Shown here: positions 19,801 through 27,083 of the stretch, piece after piece
Position numbering within the stretch: position 1 is the first letter of the stretch
How the letters are laid out: each line of letters starts with the position of its first letter
NCBI GenBank assembly: GCA_016218155.1
Contig: JACREQ010000042.1
Coordinates: 1 to 64,000, forward strand
Source: Bacteroidia bacterium
GTDB lineage: Bacteria > Bacteroidota > Bacteroidia > Bacteroidales > GWA2-32-17
Length of the DNA: 64,000 nucleotides
Direction of reading: 5' to 3'
Translations under genes and position numbers: made by a program
Notes under the pieces: generated by a model
What the model saw: the letters and a program-made list of their open reading frames with translations, nothing else
Databases searched by the model: none
What the model was told of the DNA's origin: nothing

Positions 19801-20865
19801 ACCGGAACCACTCATATCTGAACCCCAACCATGAACTAAATGATTAACAAAAAACTGAAATTGGGTACCATCAATTAAACCACTCTGATTAAGATAAACT
19901 TCAAATGTTAAATCAGCTGAACCTGCATTTGGAATGACCAAATCACCAGAATTAATAGTTAGAACTATAGCATTAGCTGAAATAACAACTTGCTGAACAT
20001 TTACAGTATTTATTCCATTTAATAATTTAATCCCCTGAATTGCAGTTTGCCAGTCGGCACTATTAACAGGATTTGCATTTTTTAAAGTAATTTGTGTAAT
20101 ATTTGTTGGTAACCCATCACTTGTACCTGCATCATTAACTGAAACTTTAAAAACAGGAACTGCCTGAGCTAAAGTTGTAACTAATGAAGAAATATTTGCT
20201 GCTCCAATTTGAGTTACCGGATTTTGAATATAAGAATCGTTGTTATTCGGATTAGCAACTGTTATTGAACCTCCAATAGCTAAGCCATTAGTACCAGGTG
20301 ATGCACCTGACAAAAACCCCCAACCACCTGTTGTTGTTTGTCCACTTGCATAATATCTTATTGTAACGGTTGTACCTGAATTAACATTCTGCAATGCAGA
20401 AATTGAAGTTAAATCAATCTGAGCCATTGTTAAATTTGTTGTCTGGTCAGGTAATCCGATTAAAGTAAAATTTGTTCCATCCAAACTGTATGCAAACTGT
20501 GATGTTACTCCGGGAGCTGCATAATATGATGCGGTTCCACCAAATTTTGCATCAATAGTGCTTAGAGATAAATTATAGCCAATAGCAGGTGAAATAGTTA
20601 TTTGAAAATAATCAGTATTAGCAGTTGAGATTCCCTCATTTTTAAAACCTGTTGTTCTAAATGAATTTACTGCAGAACTTGCAGTAGCACCGGCTCCTCT
20701 GGTTATTAGATTTGATGAACTTAAATTTGCATCAAAAGTAGTTGCAGCAAAAGTTGGTATCGCTGTAGTTACACCTGAAAAATCCCAAGCAGCAATTTGC
20801 CCAAAACTTACAGAGATATTCCCTAAGAATAAAATCGTCAATATCAGAAGCTTATCAATTTTCAT
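16867..20865 (-). CDS. Exported double lamin-tail-domain protein with FlgD-like tail
   Basis: A 1332-residue exported protein with a signal peptide ending at SVSFGQ (residues 1-22). Residues 23-205 resemble the N-terminal beta-sandwich common in Bacteroidota surface and endonuclease-like proteins (IAAWDFSG). Ig-like SbsA-type domains occur near 682-765 and 948-1035 (IAPTFTDLSV, LHFSEGIS; IAPELLRAVL). Lamin tail (LTD) domains occur near 785-880 (INEIMADPSP, YLELHNRS) and 1052-1128 (INEVLFNPNTGGVDYVELYN). The last 100 residues (VFSPDNDGYNDLLNIRY, FDARGRKV, FTWDGLND, GVYVVFVEV) form a FlgD/T9SS-type tail. No catalytic motif is seen. LTD domains on such proteins probably bind nucleic acid or surface ligands; the role is not known. 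It is monocistronic. Confidence 0.85.
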   Translation of the reverse strand: MKIDKLLILTILFLGNISVSFGQIAAWDFSGVTTAIPTFAATTFDANLSSSNLITRGAGATASSAVNSFRTTGFKNEGISTANTDYFQITISPAIGYNLSLSTIDAKFGGTASYYAAPGVTSQFAYSLDGTNFTLIGLPDQTTNLTMAQIDLTSISALQNVNSGTTVTIRYYASGQTTTGGWGFLSGASPGTNGLAIGGSITVANPNNNDSYIQNPVTQIGAANISSLVTTLAQAVPVFKVSVNDAGTSDGLPTNITQITLKNANPVNSADWQTAIQGIKLLNGINTVNVQQVVISANAIVLTINSGDLVIPNAGSADLTFEVYLNQSGLIDGTQFQFFVNHLVHGWGSDMSGSGFLPVFVSDVTSAVFTIDVVGSKLQFTSVPTSVWANQNFNISVEATDINNNLDLSANNQIVLQKNIGGGVLSSVTGLTQTLSSGVYNWIDVKYDSPGYFSLLINEQSSTLSQATTGLINCIPTGQILNESFNDGDFTNSPSWTGETGDMIITPELQLQLFTTTTTTDTSYLVTPLWLSLDSIEWQVYIKLGFDPSDNNFTRYYLMSDNENLKSSLNGYFLKFGENGTNDAVQLFYQSGSTITSVCRAIDGQIASSPSVRVKVIRTNAGLWRLYVDPTGGSSFELQAQGSETSFLSNGFYTGVFNRYTSTNASGKFTFDDFYCGPVQVDTIAPTFTDLSVIDSLHLDLHFSEGISLSTAQAVLNFAVNSGIGNPISAIRDALDYKVIHLTFSTPFISGTTYTLTASNLKDFSNNSIAVPVVETFMWYKALPFDIQINEIMADPSPVIGLPEFEYLELHNRSIYDIDISNWSLTIGTSTVVIPSSKILADGYLIICTSTAQTALQAYGNTLGIISSSSALTNTGNSIVLKDKEDQTISFVQYSDSWYRSTFKVNGGWSIEQIDPMNPCGENTNWIASVDPSGGTPGRRNSVFATNSDLIAPELLRAVLTLPDTLLLTFGETIFANDTLNVSDFSVNHGIGSPVTAVFTDITKKKAKLIFSQTFLNDTVYEISVIGQLKDCAGNLITTSNKALFAIPDTIIPGCLVINEVLFNPNTGGVDYVELYNNTKNVFDLKDLKLAVLDITGQPSVIDDIAPEGFYMFPGYYAVLTTDPTKVFPFYSCPNKKAFVKMQSMPSYNNSDGRVSIINKSFQVIDDFSYTESMHFQLLNSFQGVSLERIHPDIPTQDAKNWHSAAESAGFGTPGYKNSQFSQFEQLDASITVEPEVFSPDNDGYNDLLNIRYKFEEPGYVANVTIFDARGRKVKLLVSNELLAIEGYFTWDGLNDANQKVALGVYVVFVEVFNLNGNTKHFKKACVVASKL

Positions 20866-20983
20866 AAATATATAGATATAGTTCTAAAAGTATATAAAAT
20901 TAGGCTTAATTCAAAATTTATAAAATCTCTTTAACATTGCTGTTAGTTTTATTAACAAAAAAGTATTTTGGATTTATTTATTT

Positions 20984-20991
20984 TAATTTTG
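20984..20991 (+). promoter_or_regulatory. Probable -7 promoter element (TAATTTTG)
   Basis: An exact TAnnTTTG match 38 bases before the ATG of the DUF3127 gene. A TTG lies only 13 bases upstream, closer than the usual 17-23, so the -33 part is uncertain. Its position inside the region before 21030 argues that translation starts at 21030 rather than at the in-frame codon at 20937. Confidence 0.4.
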
Positions 20992-21029
20992 CAAAAGATT
21001 TTAAACTGAAACAATTTAATTTATACCAT

Positions 21030-21392
21030 ATGAACATTATCGGAGAACTAATTCAGATGCTACCTCTTCAAACAGGAACCGGAAAAAATGGAGAATGGAA
21101 AAAACAAGACATTATTATTGAAACAAAAGGACAATATCCCAAAAAAGTATGCATTGCAATTTGGGGCGATAAGATTAATACAAGTGTTTTAAAAATAGGA
21201 AATGAGTTAGATGTTTCATGCGATGTTGAAAGTCGCGAATTTAATGGCAAATGGTATACTGATGTAAAAGCCTGGAAAGTGGAACTAACATCTGCAACCA
21301 CCGGCGCAACAAATTCCGGTCAGGATCTTCCTATGCCTGATATTACTGAGATTCCTGATTTTAATGATTCAACAGGAGATTTACCGTTTTAA
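21030..21392 (+). CDS. DUF3127 domain protein
   Basis: A 120-residue cytoplasmic protein starting at ATG 21030 (MNIIGELIQMLP). The family-wide start MxIxGxxxxxLPxQxGxGKNGxWKKQDxIxET and the internal CIAIWGDK, plus the strand FNGKWYTDVKAWKVE, identify DUF3127, a small OB-fold-like family of Bacteroidota sometimes compared with single-stranded DNA-binding proteins. The C-terminus is acidic and ends in DLPF, reminiscent of the acidic tip DxPF of SSB proteins that recruits partner enzymes. That resemblance is seen in the sequence; DNA binding is inference. It is single, and a hairpin terminator follows at once. Confidence 0.85.
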   Translation: MNIIGELIQMLPLQTGTGKNGEWKKQDIIIETKGQYPKKVCIAIWGDKINTSVLKIGNELDVSCDVESREFNGKWYTDVKAWKVELTSATTGATNSGQDLPMPDITEIPDFNDSTGDLPF

Positions 21393-21400
21393 ATATAAAT

Positions 21401-21439
21401 TAAAATGCAATAAGGTCGAAAGACCATGACTGCATTTTA
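21401..21439. terminator. Bidirectional hairpin terminator
   Basis: A 9-base outer stem TAAAATGCA/TGCATTTTA (21401-21409 and 21431-21439) encloses an inner GGTC-GAAA-GACC hairpin (21414-21425) with a GNRA-type tetraloop. It lies between two convergent genes, and its right arm contains the stop codon of the minus-strand oxidoreductase. Both outer arms give T-rich ends, so it could end transcription from either side. Confidence 0.6.
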
Positions 21440-22018
21440 TCTCTGACTTACACCAAGATTTTCAACAATTGACAACCATTTTTTTCTGGTTTCTTCTTTT
21501 GAATTTCTAACCATTGTAAATGCTGTAACTTTAACAGGTTTAATTCCACAAAATTCTAAAGTCATCTTTTTTAGTTGTTTAATTGCAGGTCGACCATTTA
21601 CAAACCTGTAATACCAATAAGGCTGATCCATAGTGCAAAATATTCTTGCAGACTTTCCAGTTAAAAGTTTATCCCACATAACAGAATTTTCACGATACCT
21701 GAATGCCATTCCCGGCAGAAATACTCTATCAATAAAACCTTTCATTATTGCAGGAATACCACCCCACCATAAGGGATGAATAAAAACCAGATGCTCTGCC
21801 CATGAAATTTTTTCCCATGCAGCAAGTAAATCAGGCTCAAGGGTAGTTCTTTTTCTATATCCGGATTCAAGATTTGGATTAAATTTTAAATCAGCAATAT
21901 TTATTTGCTCCACAATGGCTCCTGATTTTAATGCCCCAATTTTATAACTCTCTGCAATATTGTAATTAAAACTATTTTTATCGGGGTGTCCATTTATTAT
22001 TAAAATTTTCTTCGCCAT
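21437..22018 (-). CDS. NAD(P)H-dependent oxidoreductase, flavodoxin-2 fold
   Basis: A 193-residue cytoplasmic flavoprotein of the MdaB/KefF/NQO1-like family (Flavodoxin_2), which transfers electrons from NAD(P)H to quinones or similar acceptors via FMN or FAD. The N-terminal phosphate-binding segment ILIINGHPDKNSFNYNIA, the central HLVFIHPLWWGGIPAIMKGFID (motif centred on residues 75-95) and DRVFLPGMAFRY are characteristic. Length fits the short bacterial members. It lies 64 bases downstream of the PorE-like OmpA gene on the same strand, so co-transcription is possible but not obviously meaningful. Substrate cannot be told from sequence. Confidence 0.88.
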   Translation of the reverse strand: MAKKILIINGHPDKNSFNYNIAESYKIGALKSGAIVEQINIADLKFNPNLESGYRKRTTLEPDLLAAWEKISWAEHLVFIHPLWWGGIPAIMKGFIDRVFLPGMAFRYRENSVMWDKLLTGKSARIFCTMDQPYWYYRFVNGRPAIKQLKKMTLEFCGIKPVKVTAFTMVRNSKEETRKKWLSIVENLGVSQR

Positions 22019-22082
22019 AACAAATTACATTTAATTATACTAATGCTTCAGGTAGAAATACCATTACTGCATTAATAAAATA

Positions 22083-24011
22083 TCATTCAACAATTTTCAA
22101 TTCTGTTCGTCGATTTAATGCTCTGCCTTCTTCAGTGTCATTTGTTGAAAGAGGAACAGTATCTCCAAATCCTTTATATTTTAGTCGAGTTGCCACTATA
22201 CCCTTTTTTATTAGAAAATCATAAACCGCTTTTGCACGTTTTTGCGACAAATCCAAATTATATGCAGATTTTCCTTTATTATCAGTATGTCCACCTATTT
22301 CAATTTTTATTGAGACATTTGAATTCATAAATGCAATTAGTTTAGATAATTCAGATTCTGAATTATTTTTTATCCTGAAAGAATCAGTATCAAAAAATAT
22401 ATTTTTTAAAATAATTTTACTGCCCTTTTTTATTTGTTCAATTGGAATATCAATCTCAAAAGGTTTTTGCAAACTTGAAATAGTTGTAAGGTTTATATTC
22501 TCAGAATAAAACATATGACCTTCTGATGAAACAAATAATCCATAATCTTTGCCAGGTGTTAAACAAATCATAAAACTTCCGTCAGATTCATCACTAAAAG
22601 ATTTTGTAACACTCTGCCCAGTTGCTAAATCTTTTAATTCAAACTCTGCTTTTAATGCTTTCTTTGTTTCTTTATCAAAAACCTTTCCCTTAATATATGT
22701 TACCGATTCTGGTCTGGCTTCTTTATATAATTCAAAGAAATATAAATCCTGAAGCCCTGTTCCTCCATCACGTGAAGACGTAATGTATGCTTTATTTCCC
22801 TGAGCATTAACAACAAGCCCAATCTCATCCTTAGGTGTATTTATAGGATACCCAAGATCCTTTGGCTCTGACCATTTTCCTTCATTATTAATTTTTGAAA
22901 AATAAATATCAAATCCACCTACACCCAGATGCCCATTTGAACAATAATACAAAGTTTTACCATCCTGGTGAATAAATGGGGAAGTTTCTGCTTCTTTGGT
23001 GTTAATAACATTACCCAGATTAACAGGTTTTGTCCATTTATTAAATTCATTCATTGTTGTTTTCCATATATCAGATTGCCCTAATCCACCCGGTCGTTCA
23101 CTTGAAAAATATATTGTTCTACCATCAGATGACAAGCTTGGTTGCGACTCCCAATATGCAGTATTAACAACGTTCCCCATATTTTTAGAAGCTGACCATT
23201 TTCCATTTACTTTTTTAGAATAATACAGATCACATTGACCCATACCATCATCTCTGTTACATGCTGCAAAAACCATTAATTGTCCATCACCTGAAATGGT
23301 TTGAGCACCTTCATTATTTGATGTATTTACATTTCCAGGAATTGGTATTGCCTTTGACCATGATCCATTATTAAAATTACTAATGTAAAAATCTTCCTGT
23401 GTATTTTCCGAAGCTGGATCGGCACCAGAGAATCTCGGAATTTTTCTGGTAAAAACCATTGTTAATTCATCAGGTGATAAGTTTGGATAATATTCATCAC
23501 AATTCGAATTAACTAAATTACCTAAATTTTGAGGATTAAACGGAACAGGTTTAGACATTAAATCTAAAGAAAAATCGCATTTCTTTAATTCACCTTCAGC
23601 CATAGCCTTAATTTCTGGTTTTATTCCTTTAATTTTAACAAATGTTTCATAATTTGTTTTAGCCTTTTGTATTTCTCCAAGATACATTAAGCTATTTCCT
23701 AACAAAATATAAATATTAGGATAAGTTTTAGAGCAATTTTTTGCACATTTTTCGTAAACCGGAATCATTCCTTTATAATCTTCAGCATTAAAAAACAATT
23801 CAGCCAATAACAAATATGGTTGAGCATAAGTACTATCATCGGCGATTAACTCATTTAATGCTTTGTTGCCATTTTCCATATCGCCCCTTTGCAAAAGCTT
23901 TTTTGCATTTTCATATTTTTCAGTTGATTTTTTATTTTTTTGAGCAAAATTTTGAAAAGGCAATATCGCGCATATAAATAATATCAAATAGAATTGTAAT
24001 TTAAATTTCAT
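22083..24011 (-). CDS. PorE-like TPR/PD40/OmpA peptidoglycan-binding protein
   Basis: A 642-residue exported protein with the full PorE architecture. The signal peptide ends near QNFAQ (residues 1-23). TPR repeats span about 25-140, the PD40 propeller about 145-420 (YPNLSPDELTMVF, IYFSSERPGGLGQSDIW, LYYCSNGHLGVGGFDIY), a carboxypeptidase-regulatory-like domain about 430-510, and an OmpA C-terminal domain about 525-642 with GGHTDNKGKSAYNLDLSQKR and ALNRRTEL. The OmpA domain binds the diaminopimelate of peptidoglycan, so the protein tethers an outer-membrane complex to the cell wall; PorE does this for T9SS. It is similar to the protein at 8257-9918 but keeps the anchor. A relative of general outer-membrane function is also possible. 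Confidence 0.9.
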   Translation of the reverse strand: MKFKLQFYLILFICAILPFQNFAQKNKKSTEKYENAKKLLQRGDMENGNKALNELIADDSTYAQPYLLLAELFFNAEDYKGMIPVYEKCAKNCSKTYPNIYILLGNSLMYLGEIQKAKTNYETFVKIKGIKPEIKAMAEGELKKCDFSLDLMSKPVPFNPQNLGNLVNSNCDEYYPNLSPDELTMVFTRKIPRFSGADPASENTQEDFYISNFNNGSWSKAIPIPGNVNTSNNEGAQTISGDGQLMVFAACNRDDGMGQCDLYYSKKVNGKWSASKNMGNVVNTAYWESQPSLSSDGRTIYFSSERPGGLGQSDIWKTTMNEFNKWTKPVNLGNVINTKEAETSPFIHQDGKTLYYCSNGHLGVGGFDIYFSKINNEGKWSEPKDLGYPINTPKDEIGLVVNAQGNKAYITSSRDGGTGLQDLYFFELYKEARPESVTYIKGKVFDKETKKALKAEFELKDLATGQSVTKSFSDESDGSFMICLTPGKDYGLFVSSEGHMFYSENINLTTISSLQKPFEIDIPIEQIKKGSKIILKNIFFDTDSFRIKNNSESELSKLIAFMNSNVSIKIEIGGHTDNKGKSAYNLDLSQKRAKAVYDFLIKKGIVATRLKYKGFGDTVPLSTNDTEEGRALNRRTELKIVE

Positions 24012-24091
24012 GAATTTTATTAATTTTTAATTTACGAATATAATAAAAACGGCATTGGCTTTTAATTATTTCAGAAAATTAAGCTTAGTAT

Positions 24092-24122
24092 TTGTATGTT
24101 TTTAAAAAAATCGGTAGGTTTG
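24092..24122 (+). promoter_or_regulatory. Bacteroidetes-type promoter TTG-N20-TAGGTTTG
   Basis: TTG at 24092-24094 and TAGGTTTG at 24115-24122 are 20 bases apart, a full match to the housekeeping promoter pattern of the phylum. The element overlaps an in-frame ATG at 24096, which shows that this ATG cannot be the start codon; the lipoprotein begins at 24144, about 22 bases after the -7 element. Confidence 0.7.
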
Positions 24123-24143
24123 CTAAATTTTAATAGTTTAACT

Positions 24144-25037
24144 ATGAAAACTATCAAACACATTTCATTTTTTATGATGGTTTCTACAGCCTTGTTTTTT
24201 ACGGCATGTAACTCCAATTCAAGTAGTTCAGAAGAAAACGCAACAGATAGTCTTGAAACTGATTCGGTACTTGTTGAAGAACAAATGCCAGATGTTGTTT
24301 TTCAGGTTCCATCTCCAGACGAGTTGTTTGCTCTTATTAAAAATTCAGGTTGCAAATTCAGAGATGACTTAATGAATTCTGAAAAATCAGTTTATGAATC
24401 AAAAACTGCACAAGAAATAAATCTTGGAATCTATGCTGCTGATTTGGCTTACCTTGCAGCCTTTGAAAAATTCCAACCATCATTAAAGTATTTTGGAAAA
24501 GTAAAAACAATGAGCGAGCAAATTGGTCTTGCAACTGCTATTGGAAGCGACACATATAGTCGTTTAGAAAAGAACATTGCAAATGCAGATTCATTACTTG
24601 ACATTACCAATAACTCATATTATAGTGTAATTCAGAAACTTGAAGAAAATGGAAACGGAAATACACTTGCATTAATTATGTCTGGTGGATGGATTGAAAG
24701 TATGTATATTGCAACAAATCTGATTGGAAAATATTCAGAAAAGGATCCTAATATTCAAAGAATTGCCAGCCAGAAAGCTACATTTAATAATTTGATTCAA
24801 AATCTCGAAAAATATAAAGATCAACCTGAGGTTGCTGACCAACTTGCAAAATTTGAAAAAGTAAAAGCTATTTATGATCAGGTAACAAAAGAAGTAATAG
24901 ATGAAAAAACAGTTGCAAAAGCTGATTCTTCAGTAGTTATTGGTCAAAAGAGCAAATATATTTTCACAAAAGAGATGTTTGAATCTTTCTGCAAAGAAAT
25001 AAATAATCTCAGAAGCCTTATTATAAAAATGTCTTAA
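24144..25037 (+). CDS. Conserved Bacteroidota-type lipoprotein of unknown function
   Basis: A 297-residue lipoprotein starting at ATG 24144, supported by the promoter just upstream. The signal peptide ends in the lipobox FFTAC (Cys around residue 22), followed by a Ser/Asn/Glu-rich linker of about 25 residues typical of surface or outer-membrane lipoproteins. The rest (about 60-297) is alpha-helical, with the motifs GIYAADLAYLAAFEKFQ and IMSGGWIESMYIATNLIG in the first half and a Lys/Glu-rich helix after residue 200. I do not recognise a named family. It is followed 11 bases later by another exported protein, so the two are probably co-transcribed. Confidence 0.8.
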   Translation: MKTIKHISFFMMVSTALFFTACNSNSSSSEENATDSLETDSVLVEEQMPDVVFQVPSPDELFALIKNSGCKFRDDLMNSEKSVYESKTAQEINLGIYAADLAYLAAFEKFQPSLKYFGKVKTMSEQIGLATAIGSDTYSRLEKNIANADSLLDITNNSYYSVIQKLEENGNGNTLALIMSGGWIESMYIATNLIGKYSEKDPNIQRIASQKATFNNLIQNLEKYKDQPEVADQLAKFEKVKAIYDQVTKEVIDEKTVAKADSSVVIGQKSKYIFTKEMFESFCKEINNLRSLIIKMS

Positions 25038-25048
25038 CACCAAGGGTT

Positions 25049-25651
25049 ATGAAAAATAAAATTTTATTAATAATATTAATAGCTCTCCCATTTGCAGTAA
25101 TTTCACAAAACTGCGTTGAACACCTTAACATTCAAAAATCAGGTGTAAGGTATCCATGGAAATATGATGCACAAAGCAAGTCAGGTTTATTTATTGGCGG
25201 TAAAACATCTCAAATTAACGTTGTTTGCAATGAGGGAAAAGATTATAATATTTCTTTTCTTACCTCAACAGCATTATTGAAATATGCAAACATTAAAGTA
25301 ACTGACGAAAACGGAAAAGAATATTTTACAATAGGTGTTGACAACAATAAGAAAAAGGACTTAGAATCTAAAAGACAATTAATGATTTCCTTAGAGAATC
25401 AAAAAATTAAAATTAAAACCGGCAAAAAGAAAATTGAGATTGATGCAAATATTAATAGTCTAAAACTTGAAATTGAAAAATCTCAACAGGAAATTGATAA
25501 AAACACGTATCAACCAAAAACAAATTTTTCATTTACACCTGCTGAAACTATGAACCTAATAATTTCAATTTCTATAAGTGAAGAATGTACTAGTAAAGGC
25601 TGTGTTGGAGCACTTATAATAAATAAAAAAGCCGAGAAATCAGGATTTTAG
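25049..25651 (+). CDS. Exported protein with central coiled coil, unknown
   Basis: A 200-residue protein with signal peptide (residues 1-19, ending AVISQ). Two beta-rich parts flank a strongly charged Lys/Glu-rich helix of about residues 97-152 (LESKRQLMISLENQKIKIK and LKLEIEKSQQEIDK) that should form a coiled coil. Two cysteines stand near the N-terminus (about 22 and 60) and two near the C-terminus (CTSKGC), which may form disulphides. No known domain is recognised. It starts 11 bases after the lipoprotein stop, so it probably belongs to the same transcript and may work with it in the periplasm. Confidence 0.72.
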   Translation: MKNKILLIILIALPFAVISQNCVEHLNIQKSGVRYPWKYDAQSKSGLFIGGKTSQINVVCNEGKDYNISFLTSTALLKYANIKVTDENGKEYFTIGVDNNKKKDLESKRQLMISLENQKIKIKTGKKKIEIDANINSLKLEIEKSQQEIDKNTYQPKTNFSFTPAETMNLIISISISEECTSKGCVGALIINKKAEKSGF

Positions 25652-25716
25652 TTTTTTGATTTATAACTTTTTACTATTTTTTTCGTTTTAGTATTTACTT
25701 TACTAAAATTAATATT

Positions 25717-26262
25717 ATGAAAACACTCATTATTTCATTATGCCTAATATGCATATATTCATTCACTTCACAAGCACAGGAAAAGGAAAAAGAAATTAAT
25801 ACTCACGAAAAAAAATACAGTAAGGCAATTGGATTGGGTGCAGGTTTCACAACCGGAGTGGGCTTATCATACCGGTACTTCCCAAAAAGATACGGAGTTC
25901 AGGTAACTGTTGCACCATATTACAGGGACTATGGTAAAGAAGCTTTTATTAGCGGTGGCTTAACTTTACTTTTAAGTTTGGAAGAAGCTAAATCTTACAA
26001 TGTTTATGCATATTTTGGGAATCATTATTTTTACTCAAAATTAAACAGTACATATAGTACATACGACCCTATTCTTGGTTACAATAATTATTCTACAAAA
26101 ACAGTAACAAAGAATACAATAAACTCAGGAATTGGTATAGGAGGTGAAATCCATGCACAAAAACGTATAACATTAAACCTAATGGTTGGATATGCACAAT
26201 ATAATTCCTTTGAGGATTTATTTTTTACTGCAGAAGCTGCAATATTTTACAGATTTAATTAG
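25717..26262 (+). CDS. Small outer-membrane beta-barrel-like protein
   Basis: A 181-residue exported protein: signal peptide to about residue 21 (TSQAQ), a short charged linker (EKEKEINTHEKKYSK), then alternating amphipathic strands rich in Gly, Tyr and Phe (AIGLGAGFTTGVGLSYRYF, GVQVTVAPYYRDYG, GIGIGGEIHAQ) ending in FYRFN with a C-terminal aromatic, as in small 8-stranded outer-membrane barrels. The exact family is not recognised. Its last four bases overlap the 3' end of the convergent minus-strand gene. Confidence 0.75.
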   Translation: MKTLIISLCLICIYSFTSQAQEKEKEINTHEKKYSKAIGLGAGFTTGVGLSYRYFPKRYGVQVTVAPYYRDYGKEAFISGGLTLLLSLEEAKSYNVYAYFGNHYFYSKLNSTYSTYDPILGYNNYSTKTVTKNTINSGIGIGGEIHAQKRITLNLMVGYAQYNSFEDLFFTAEAAIFYRFN

Positions 26263-27005
26263 TTTTGCTTAACTCTTTGTCCGTTCTCATAAGTCAGAAC
26301 AAAAGCACCACTAACACCGCAGCTTAAGCGAAAAATATCTGCATCTTCCTTATTAGCAAAATCACCAACTGTATATTTGTACCAGCTATCAATATTTTCT
26401 TCTTTGATCGCTGTTGTAACACTATACAATTCCTGTAAAATCTCTTTTGTAATTCTCCTCTTACTAGCAGCAATCTGAACTCTATATATAGTTTTCTGAT
26501 TATTAATTTTCTCTGGTAAGACCTTTTTATTTATTTTTATTTCTGAAGTCAGATCAACATTAGGTTTAATATTTTCATTTAAAATATTTAATGGTACTAC
26601 AGCAATCGGATATTTTTTTCTTTCCTTATTTAACAAATAATGAAAATTTCCATAGATTTCTTTATATCCATATATTCTACTATCAACGATAATTGAAACT
26701 ACAATATTAAATTTATTTTTTTCAGGTAGTTCGACCCAGATAAATTTCAATAACTGACCTTGATTAATTACTGTTGAACCGGCAGTCTCATTAACATTAG
26801 ATTTAAATCCAACCGGTAAATATAACTCCAACTTTGCAAATCCATTAACATTAGTTTTCTGAATTTCAACATTTATGTTAAATTCAGTTCCTGCATTTAC
26901 ATTCTCGGGAATAGCTATATTGATATTTATTGAATTCTGAGCAACTAAAATTGTTGTACTTTTTAGAATAAAAAAAATAAATAATTTATAATATTTAATA
27001 TTCAT
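26259..27005 (-). CDS. Exported Ig-like protein with C-terminal SPOR domain
   Basis: A 248-residue protein. After a signal peptide (about 1-22) residues 25-150 form a cohesin/Ig-like sandwich (VNAGTEFNINVEIQKTN, GFAKLELYLPVGF). Residues about 170-248 resemble a SPOR domain (IYRVQIAASKRRI, then WYKYTVGDFANKEDADIFR and AFVLTYENGQRV), the fold that binds peptidoglycan strands lacking stem peptides. The C-terminus ends four bases inside the convergent neighbour. It is downstream of the TPR gene by 78 bases, possibly in the same transcript. The same SPOR pattern ends the partial gene at 63739-64000, so the two appear to be related in their C-terminal halves. Confidence 0.75.
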   Translation of the reverse strand: MNIKYYKLFIFFILKSTTILVAQNSININIAIPENVNAGTEFNINVEIQKTNVNGFAKLELYLPVGFKSNVNETAGSTVINQGQLLKFIWVELPEKNKFNIVVSIIVDSRIYGYKEIYGNFHYLLNKERKKYPIAVVPLNILNENIKPNVDLTSEIKINKKVLPEKINNQKTIYRVQIAASKRRITKEILQELYSVTTAIKEENIDSWYKYTVGDFANKEDADIFRLSCGVSGAFVLTYENGQRVKQN

Positions 27006-27083
27006 TCTTTTTATTTATTTAAATTAATATACGAGAATAACAGGCAATAGTTATTTAATAACTGAAACAATAAATTAACTATA

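Noticed and set aside
20937-21029. Longer start for the DUF3127 gene
   Set aside because: The extra 31 residues are absent from the family pattern and a -7 promoter element lies within this stretch.
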